Below are positions 32,820 through 38,061 of a stretch of 38,061 bases of DNA, one piece after another. The position numbers and the translations under genes are program-made. The stretch lies in contig CAZJGF010000002.1 in the NCBI GenBank assembly GCA_964545665.1, positions 1 through 38,061 of the forward strand, given 5' to 3'. The notes beneath the pieces are model-generated. The model ran no database searches. It was not told the DNA's origin and worked only from the letters and a program-made list of their open reading frames with translations. Position 1 is the first letter of the stretch. Every line of letters starts with the position of its first letter. Origin of the DNA: CAZJGF01 sp964545665. GTDB lineage: Bacteria; Chloroflexota; Dehalococcoidia; GIF9; AB-539-J10.

Positions 32820-35030
32820 TCACATCAGCACTCCCTCAATTTCAGCCGTAATCTGCTCAGTGGTAGAGTTACTGATGGTAATGGCCTCACTAGGGCAGGC
32901 AGCACTACATGCACCGCATCGCTTACATTTAAGGTCATCTATAACTGATACTACCCCTTTATTAGATTCCACTAGTTTGATGGCGTCATAGCTACATACG
33001 GCGGCACAAATTCCACAGCCACTGCACACATCCTGGTTGACTTCAATTTCTGCTATCTCAGGCTGAACTCCCAGTGCCACACATGCTTTACAGCTCTTAC
33101 ATGGACCGCAGTCCAGACACCTCCTGGCCTCTTCCACTGCTTCTTCCAAGGTGAACCCCTTTTTAAACAGTTCAAAGTTCATCCTCTCTAGTAACCATTC
33201 CGATTCAGGCTGAGGCTTGTATTCCATAAGCTTGGGGATAGCAGCGGCTTCATACTGCTTCTCTCTACCCAGCTTCAGGTCTTCACCCCTCAGGTAGCGG
33301 TCGATGGACTCCGCTGCTATCACCCCATCTCTCATTGCTTCTGCGGCAAAACCTACTCGTCTCACATCGCCGCCGACAAAAACCCCTTCCTTACGATTGC
33401 TCATGAGAGTGAGGGGATCGATATCGAGCCTGCCTCTCTCATTCACCAGCCCTTCTTGGGAAAAGAATGTCCGCTCTGGACCTTGCCCTATAGTAACCAG
33501 CAGCACATCGCCCTCAAGATATATTGCAGCGCTGTGGTCAAACTTAGGATTAAATCCGCTTTCGTCAAAGACCGAGGTGCATCGGGGACACTTTATTTTC
33601 TTGAATTTCCCATCCTCTCCGATTATCTCTTCTACACCTCGGGAGTAGTATATCTTTAATCCTTCCTCAGTAGCGCCTTCTATCTCCTCCACATCGGCCG
33701 GAATCCCATCCTTGGAAGATTTATCTTCATTTTCGAGGCAGACAATGGAAACATCTGCACCAAGCCGCCGTGCACTCCTTGCTGCATCAAATGCCACATT
33801 GCCACCGCCTATCACTATCACTCTCTCCTCTCGGAAGAGTTGCCGAAGGAGCTCTTGACAAAGCCTGTTTTGGTTCAGCTCGAAAAGGAGATGCAAACCA
33901 AAGGCGACTCCGCCGAGGTCTGCTCCATTTATTAGCTGCCCCTCCATACTCAGGGGTCTGGGAGAAGGAGTACCAGTAGCAATGAACACAGCTCGGTACC
34001 CCTCACTCTTAAGGTCATCCAGCGTTTCCCCGCCATTGCCCATTGTTGCTCCAAACTCAACATCAATATGGGCAATCCTTGCCAGATTATCTAAAGTGTT
34101 ATCTATAATATTGGTGGGAAGACGATATTGGGGGATATATCTCAACGCGCCTCCCAATTGTGAGCTCCTTTCCAGAATAGTCACCCGATAGCCCTTTTTG
34201 CTCAGTTTGTAAGCACACATCAGCCCTCCGGGGCCCCCACCGATCACCGCAACCTTTTCTCTGGTAGGATAGGGAAGTGGCGGTTTGGTTTCTAGATATG
34301 GAAGATAATGATCGGTGAGGAATCGTTTAAGCATCGTTCTTCTTATTGCCCCCGTCTGGTCTTTGTAATTGCATTCCTTCTCACAAAGCCCACAAATATA
34401 GCTGCATACCGTGAATAGAGGATTCTTGTCATAAATTTCATCACCTATCTCTATTATCTGGTTGTAAGCTCTCTCAGCATCCAAAGGAAGATACGCTATC
34501 ATTGTGTTAGTGCGCTGAATAGGCTCTCCGATAGGACAAGCTATCTGACAAGGAGGCAGACATACTTTCCCGGTTGCCTCGTCAATCACCTCCTCAACCA
34601 CCTCCTCAACTGCTGGAACTTCCACCACGGCTGCCTCAACCTTGGTCTCTTCAGGTCTTATCTCCACTTGAACCGGGCCGAGAACCTCCTGAATTGGTTT
34701 TTCCAGGGCATCAGGGGCAAAAGGCTTGACTATGTAATCGACTGCCCCGATTTTCATCGCCTCCACTGCAGTCTCAACCGAGGGATAAGCAGTAATAACA
34801 ATTCCCTTAAGCTTAGGGTTCTGCACCGTGGCCTCCCTCAACACCTCGAGCCCGTCTCTTCCTGGTAGCCTCAGATCGAGAACCGCAACACCAAATTCTC
34901 TCTCCCCAATCTTCTGCAATGCCTCTTCACCTTCTTCGGCAGTGTCCACTTCGTAGCCATCTTCTTTAAGCCAATCTCGGAGCGATTCTCGCATGATGGC
35001 CTCATCCTCAACGATCAATATTGGTTTCAT
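32820..35030 (-). CDS. Receiver domain fused to a GltD/NfnB-like flavin iron-sulfur oxidoreductase
   Basis: A 736-residue fusion. Residues 1-120 are a receiver with intact Asp52, Thr80 and Lys102. After a Glu/Val-rich linker comes a GltD-type N-terminal Fe-S domain (C157, C161, C165; C209, C213, C216, C220), an FAD site VAVIGGGPGGL (260-270), an NAD(P)H site VIVIGGGNVAFDAAR (404-418) and a small CPRC pair near 481-484. The C-terminus has a cysteine-rich linker (CLDCGPCKSCKAC) and two [4Fe-4S] motifs (C669-C679, C702-C712). The enzyme part should move electrons between NAD(P)H and ferredoxin-like partners. A receiver on such an enzyme suggests phosphorylation-controlled activity or docking. 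The ATG 35030 is eight bases after AGGAGG; a TTG at 35060 in frame is unlikely. A sigma-54 promoter lies upstream. Confidence 0.92.
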   Translation of the reverse strand: MKPILIVEDEAIMRESLRDWLKEDGYEVDTAEEGEEALQKIGEREFGVAVLDLRLPGRDGLEVLREATVQNPKLKGIVITAYPSVETAVEAMKIGAVDYIVKPFAPDALEKPIQEVLGPVQVEIRPEETKVEAAVVEVPAVEEVVEEVIDEATGKVCLPPCQIACPIGEPIQRTNTMIAYLPLDAERAYNQIIEIGDEIYDKNPLFTVCSYICGLCEKECNYKDQTGAIRRTMLKRFLTDHYLPYLETKPPLPYPTREKVAVIGGGPGGLMCAYKLSKKGYRVTILERSSQLGGALRYIPQYRLPTNIIDNTLDNLARIAHIDVEFGATMGNGGETLDDLKSEGYRAVFIATGTPSPRPLSMEGQLINGADLGGVAFGLHLLFELNQNRLCQELLRQLFREERVIVIGGGNVAFDAARSARRLGADVSIVCLENEDKSSKDGIPADVEEIEGATEEGLKIYYSRGVEEIIGEDGKFKKIKCPRCTSVFDESGFNPKFDHSAAIYLEGDVLLVTIGQGPERTFFSQEGLVNERGRLDIDPLTLMSNRKEGVFVGGDVRRVGFAAEAMRDGVIAAESIDRYLRGEDLKLGREKQYEAAAIPKLMEYKPQPESEWLLERMNFELFKKGFTLEEAVEEARRCLDCGPCKSCKACVALGVQPEIAEIEVNQDVCSGCGICAAVCSYDAIKLVESNKGVVSVIDDLKCKRCGACSAACPSEAITISNSTTEQITAEIEGVLM
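34617..35030 (-). repeat. Duplicated receiver + linker segment, copy 1
   Basis: Counterpart of 32348-32761. The predicted receiver sequences share long identical runs, for example IVEDEAIMRESLRDWLK and KIGAVDY, and the linkers are still alignable, so the duplication is recent relative to the family. Boundaries are approximate. Confidence 0.75.
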
Positions 35031-35145
35031 TGCCTTTGCCTCCTCTTTCTTGTTTGTCAAGATTGCTTGTCTGTCTATCTTTCAGCTCCTTTCATCTTTT
35101 AGTATGCCAACTTCTTCCCTTTGGGTTGTTCCCACCTTGCTGATA

Positions 35146-35161
35146 TGCAATTTTCTTGCCA
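35146..35161 (-). promoter_or_regulatory. Sigma-54 (RpoN) -24/-12 promoter
   Basis: On the minus strand, from 35161 to 35146, the sequence is TGGCAAGAAAATTGCA. Against the consensus TGGCAYRN4TTGCW it differs only at the Y position, and the GG and GC dinucleotides are correctly 12 bases apart. Transcription would begin near 35136, leaving a leader of about 105 bases before the receiver-oxidoreductase ATG at 35030. It lies seven bases past a terminator-like hairpin, as expected for a new transcription unit, and about 500 bp downstream of rpoN itself. I searched the other larger gaps for the same core and found none. Confidence 0.8.
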
Positions 35162-35167
35162 AAATAG

Positions 35168-35196
35168 AAAGCTACCCAAATTTTCTGGGTAGCTTT
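35168..35196. terminator. Bidirectional terminator-like hairpin
   Basis: Eleven base pairs, 35168-35178 (AAAGCTACCCA) with 35186-35196 (TGGGTAGCTTT), around a seven-base loop. T-rich sequence follows on the plus strand (TTTGTT) and on the minus strand (TTTCTATTTT). On the minus strand it would stop transcripts from rpoN and the decayed activator just before the sigma-54 promoter. Confidence 0.7.
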
Positions 35197-35252
35197 TGTT
35201 GCCAAGGAAGACCAAAGACTTGTAATACTTTTGCAGCCTGTAAAGACATTGG

Positions 35253-35611
35253 TCACACAGTGTCTATTTTCTTTACGCCACGACCATTGCCTCTCGCCTT
35301 GTTGTAGAGTGTCATTCTGGTGATTCCTAAGATTCTAGCCGCCACGCTACAATTTCCTCCAGTTTCACAGAGGACATTCAATATATGGCTTTTCTCCACC
35401 CCTTTAGGGCCCCCCGCGGTACAGTTGCGCGAGCTGGCGGCATATTTTCATGAAGTGAATCGACAACTGTGACAAGGCCAGCTTCGGCTAGGATGGTTGC
35501 CCTTTCGATAGCATTTTCCAACTCACGAACGTTTCCCGGCCAGTCATAATCGAGCAGAAACTCTGTTACCTTTCGGGAGAATCCAGCGACCTCTTTTTGA
35601 TACTCCGAGGA
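35253..35611 (-). pseudogene. Decayed NtrC-family sigma-54 activator (end of AAA+ domain plus Fis-type HTH)
   Basis: Frame one (35611 to 35378) reads KEVAGFSRKVTEFLLDYDWP followed by GNVRELENAIERATILAEAG, the end of the AAA+ domain of sigma-54 activators, and then hits TGA. A one-base shift near the G/C homopolymer around 35410-35416 restores a second frame (to TGA 35253-35255) that reads VEKSHILNVLCETGGNCSVA and ARILGITRMTLYNKARG, a Fis-type DNA-binding helix-turn-helix. The ATP-binding part and any receiver are missing: an in-frame TGA at 35612-35614 and the rpoN end at 35662 leave no room. The shift alone could be a sequencing error in the homopolymer, but the front truncation could not. 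Confidence 0.85.
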
Positions 35612-35661
35612 TCAGCCGCTGCGTCTTGGGGCTAAAGACCGGACTCATTTGCATGTCTTCT

Positions 35662-36765
35662 CTAGTTCTTAGAGGAGTTCTTTCTCTTCCATGCTGGAGC
35701 TATCTTCAACTCCTTCCTTAGACTTGCTACCAAGCGGCGGGAAATAGAAACACCAAATGCTTCTTGCAACTTGTCCTTAATTGCTTCGTCCGATAGGGGC
35801 TCCGTCTCAGCTTCAAGGAAGCGTCTGACTAGTTCCTTCTTAAACCTTCTTGGTCGAGGGAAGAAATCCTTGAGGGCTTTCTCTTCGCCCCAGGGTGTGT
35901 CTAAGCTTCTGCCCCTGATGGCACGGCTAATTGAGCTTGGAACAACTTCAATCTTTTCGGCCAGCTCCCGTTGACTGAAGGGTAGAAGTGCTTTGGTATC
36001 ACCGGATTCGAAGTAGAGCGCTTGTTGTTCCACGATACCTTGCAGTATCCGAGTTATCGTGTCCTTACGGCTATTGATTAGCTCCAGTCTTTTGAATAGC
36101 TGCCTGATTTCCCCCACTTCAGCACCACCAATAGCTCCATTCCCTCTCAATTCCTCAAACCTTTCATAGTCAATCGAATATCTTCCCCGGGCAGAAGAAG
36201 GTGAGAAATAACCAATGACAAATCCCGCTGGCCCCCTTTCCACCGCGGCAACCTTGGAATAGCGAATTCCATGCTCCGGACTAAGTGCAGTGGGGTGACA
36301 GAACTCACTCATAATGGAGAACTCATCGACAAGGCTGTTTATTCTCCGAACCTCCGAAAGTTCTAGATTGCATTCTTGGGCTATCTTCTCCAGGCTTATT
36401 TCCTCTTCAGGATATAAGAAATATCGCTTAAAGTTTTCCAGCCCCAGTTTCTGTATCTGACGGACAACGTCTTCCTTATCTAGCAGAAGAGATTCGACGT
36501 GAGGAGATCCTGCGCCAACTACAATCTCCTCATTAAGCTGATAGAAACGAGACGAAATGTCTGTCTTAGGGTATTTCTGGTAGCGTACTATTTTCGCCTC
36601 CCGATATAACTTTTTGAATAGGGGACTATTTTCTAGCTCTCTGATGAGCCTGTTAAACTCGTCTTCAGGCATTTCCAGCAAACTGGCCTGTTCCAATCGG
36701 GCAATAAGTTTGAACTCTTGCCGCGCTTGCAGAGATTGTGTTTGCTGAATCTCCAACGTACCCAT
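35662..36765 (-). CDS. rpoN: RNA polymerase sigma-54 factor RpoN (short, divergent)
   Basis: A 367-residue protein, shorter than the usual 430-480. The N-terminal activator-interacting region is recognisable (QQTQSLQARQEFKLIARLEQ then EDEFNRLIRELENSPLF, residues 6-50). The central core-binding part is weakly conserved. Near the end, SQRELAEKIEVVPSSISRAI and TPWGEEKALKDFF match the sigma-54 helix-turn-helix block (usually VAE.LG..ESTVSR ... TPRG...LK.FF), and ISRRLVASLRKELKI stands where the RpoN box (ARRTVAKYRE) should be. It should direct polymerase to -24/-12 promoters with an ATP-dependent activator. No Shine-Dalgarno precedes the ATG; a TTGACA (36805-36800) upstream could be a -35 element. 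It is followed by a decayed activator and then a sigma-54 promoter. Confidence 0.85.
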   Translation of the reverse strand: MGTLEIQQTQSLQARQEFKLIARLEQASLLEMPEDEFNRLIRELENSPLFKKLYREAKIVRYQKYPKTDISSRFYQLNEEIVVGAGSPHVESLLLDKEDVVRQIQKLGLENFKRYFLYPEEEISLEKIAQECNLELSEVRRINSLVDEFSIMSEFCHPTALSPEHGIRYSKVAAVERGPAGFVIGYFSPSSARGRYSIDYERFEELRGNGAIGGAEVGEIRQLFKRLELINSRKDTITRILQGIVEQQALYFESGDTKALLPFSQRELAEKIEVVPSSISRAIRGRSLDTPWGEEKALKDFFPRPRRFKKELVRRFLEAETEPLSDEAIKDKLQEAFGVSISRRLVASLRKELKIAPAWKRKNSSKN

Positions 36766-37055
36766 TTGTATAAATCTTTTACATCATATCGTACTGCATT
36801 GTCAAAAGGACTATTTTTGCTGGAATGTCACTGCTGTCTAACCTTCGTGGTAGTTGAGCTGAGGTAACTGGCAAAGCTATTATTAGACAGCCTCTCCGAA
36901 TGTGTCAGGCACTATGTCCATGAGGTTTTGAAGTTAATGTGTCCCAGGCGAAATCACCTTTCAGAAGCGAAGCAGCAGCAAGCTCTTACCATCGCTAGAG
37001 AATTAGCGTCACTCTGGACAAGTAAGTTTGATCCACCTTGTTTGCTGTTCTAGAA
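36766..37055. other. 290-bp intergenic stretch between the HdrC/CCG gene and rpoN
   Basis: Contains the probable rpoN promoter region on the minus strand (TTGACA at 36805-36800; no good -10 at 17 bases, although TATGAT occurs too close). On the plus strand a 38-codon frame at 36937-37053 lacks a ribosome site and any recognisable content. I see no terminator for the upstream gene. Confidence 0.4.
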
Positions 37056-38061
37056 CTAGCATGGAAAGGGCTTCTCACCCAAAGCCATGCGGCAAAGGTC
37101 AATCAAATATATTTGCGGCAAGCCGCGCTCCTCACAACCCTTTCTAAGAGCTAGCTGGCACCAGGGACAGATGAATGCCATGGCTTCAGCTCCATGTTCC
37201 TGTGCGTCAGTAAGGTTCATGTCCTGGACTTTGCTGGCCAATTCTGGCTTGAGACGGCCAAAGGAAAAGGTGCAACAGAGCGCATCCTCACGGTCATGCT
37301 TCCTGGCCACTCGCTGCACGCCAATCAGGTCAAACAGTTCATCTATCCAGGGATCTAGCTCTGGTGTCCATCTCCCTGAGCAAGAACGCTGGTAGGCGAT
37401 CTTCCTATTCAGCTTGGTAATGCCGCCCTTATGCTCCTTAAGATAGTTCAACACATATTCAACAATGTGAATTGACTTGAAGGACGGTTTCACACCATAA
37501 TCTGCTGCTATCCTATTTGCCATAGCATAACATTCGTCATGCAGAAAGATAATTTCCCTGGCGCCCAGCTTAGCCAAGTTATCGAAGAACCTGTGCACAT
37601 TTGCTTTGACAACGCTCTCCAGAGCTGCGTGGAGGTAAACCACGTAGCACCAATAATCGCCTCCCTTGACTATTGTCAGGCCCTCGAACATTTTGCTCTC
37701 GAGTACCCCCTCAGAAAGCACAGGCCCAGCAATACACACGGAAAGGACAGGTTTGTCATGATCTCCCTTGATTACTTCGTTAGGGACTTCCATTCCTCTA
37801 TCAAGAAAAGCGCGCGTCTTTTCCGGTATAACTAACGCTCCGGTCTCTTCTTGAAGCCGCATGATCAAATCGTAAGGATTAGCCCCCGTGGGGCAATACT
37901 CGTTGCAGGCCAAGCACGTGATGCACTCCTTTAGAATCGGAGCCTCTTTGCCTTCCGTTAAGGCAATGAACTCTCTGATAGCCCGGTCCCTATCGTAATC
38001 AACGTACTGGCATTTCACCAAGCAATCCCCGCACAGATTACACTTTGATCTATCAAACACG
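37056..38061 (-). CDS. HdrC/CCG-type iron-sulfur protein, N-terminus at or beyond the window edge
   Basis: At least 334 residues. It begins (as seen) with KCNLCGDCLVKCQYVD, then CITCLACNEYCPTGANP, giving two [4Fe-4S] sites in the HdrC manner. The C-terminal part contains one HdrB-like region: QRSCSGRW, LCCTFSFG and ICPWCQLAL; the usual CCG reads CCT here, and the first HdrB-like region lacks the expected cysteines. A GTG at 38060 could be the start but homologues often have a few more residues, so I treat it as possibly partial. Function is presumably electron transfer or disulfide reduction. It precedes rpoN by 290 bp and is probably a separate transcript. Confidence 0.8.
   Translation of the reverse strand, partial: VFDRSKCNLCGDCLVKCQYVDYDRDRAIREFIALTEGKEAPILKECITCLACNEYCPTGANPYDLIMRLQEETGALVIPEKTRAFLDRGMEVPNEVIKGDHDKPVLSVCIAGPVLSEGVLESKMFEGLTIVKGGDYWCYVVYLHAALESVVKANVHRFFDNLAKLGAREIIFLHDECYAMANRIAADYGVKPSFKSIHIVEYVLNYLKEHKGGITKLNRKIAYQRSCSGRWTPELDPWIDELFDLIGVQRVARKHDREDALCCTFSFGRLKPELASKVQDMNLTDAQEHGAEAMAFICPWCQLALRKGCEERGLPQIYLIDLCRMALGEKPFPC

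Noticed and set aside
35581..35661. A Nudix-like stretch (RGRWILPKG) in another frame upstream of the activator remnant
   Set aside because: It overlaps the activator frame, is very short and stops quickly; the AAA+ reading is far better supported.
36937..37053. Plus-strand 38-codon frame in the gap before rpoN
   Set aside because: No ribosome-binding site, no recognisable content and opposite to the surrounding genes; most likely chance.
1..38061. CRISPR arrays, insertion sequences, rRNA or complete tRNA genes
   Set aside because: No regular repeat-spacer pattern, transposase, rRNA segment or full cloverleaf was seen on either strand.

Overview
The window reads as the chromosome of a strictly anaerobic bacterium that handles hydrogen, formate and C1-folates. 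The style is that of Dehalococcoidia-like Chloroflexota, but this placement is an inference from protein style; no rRNA or other phylogenetic marker is present. Bacterial affiliation rests on a sigma-54 factor, response-regulator receiver domains and strong Shine-Dalgarno sites. Nearly everything lies on the minus strand in tightly overlapping genes. I see no insertion sequence, CRISPR array, rRNA or complete tRNA.

Layout. (1) 1-2081, plus strand: the tail of a DUF364-type protein, moaA and a moaC-MOSC fusion (molybdenum cofactor synthesis), convergent with everything else. (2) 2131-5235, minus: DUF3786 protein, metF and two metV-like genes (methylene-tetrahydrofolate reductase). (3) 5229-8128: an uptake-type [NiFe] hydrogenase without signal peptide, plus its protease. 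(4) 8307-11669: an Mvh-type [NiFe] hydrogenase (mvhDGA) with its own protease. (5) 11670-12170: non-coding, with a 30-nt perfect palindrome and a short tRNA-like fragment. (6) 12171-31334: a 19-kb run of heterodisulfide-reductase-like genes: five HdrA-type proteins or halves, three further MvhD copies, two FrhB-like proteins, a TusA, a DsrE-like protein, a molybdenum formate dehydrogenase catalytic subunit, and two HdrBC/HdrD-like proteins. (7) 31742-36765: a regulatory block holding two proteins that share a duplicated receiver domain, one of them fused to a GltD-like flavin/iron-sulfur oxidoreductase; a near-consensus sigma-54 promoter; a decayed sigma-54 activator; and a divergent short RpoN. 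(8) 37056-end: another HdrC/CCG-type iron-sulfur protein, cut by the window edge.

Working model (inference): H2 and formate are oxidised by the cytosolic hydrogenases and the formate dehydrogenase. Electrons pass through MvhD adaptors into HdrA-type flavin proteins, which may bifurcate them to low-potential ferredoxin and to higher-potential acceptors such as MetFV or HdrB/D-like sites. MoaA and MoaC supply cofactor for the formate dehydrogenase. The sigma-54 block may tie expression, and possibly enzyme activity through receiver domains, to a two-component signal; no histidine kinase is present here.

The most unusual points are: a receiver domain fused directly to a redox enzyme behind a sigma-54 promoter beside rpoN; two genes flanking fdhA that look like a reciprocal exchange of halves between an HdrA and an FrhB-type protein; complementary loss of Fe-S modules between paired HdrA paralogues; and an overlooked 22-residue ORF between mvhD and dsrE.
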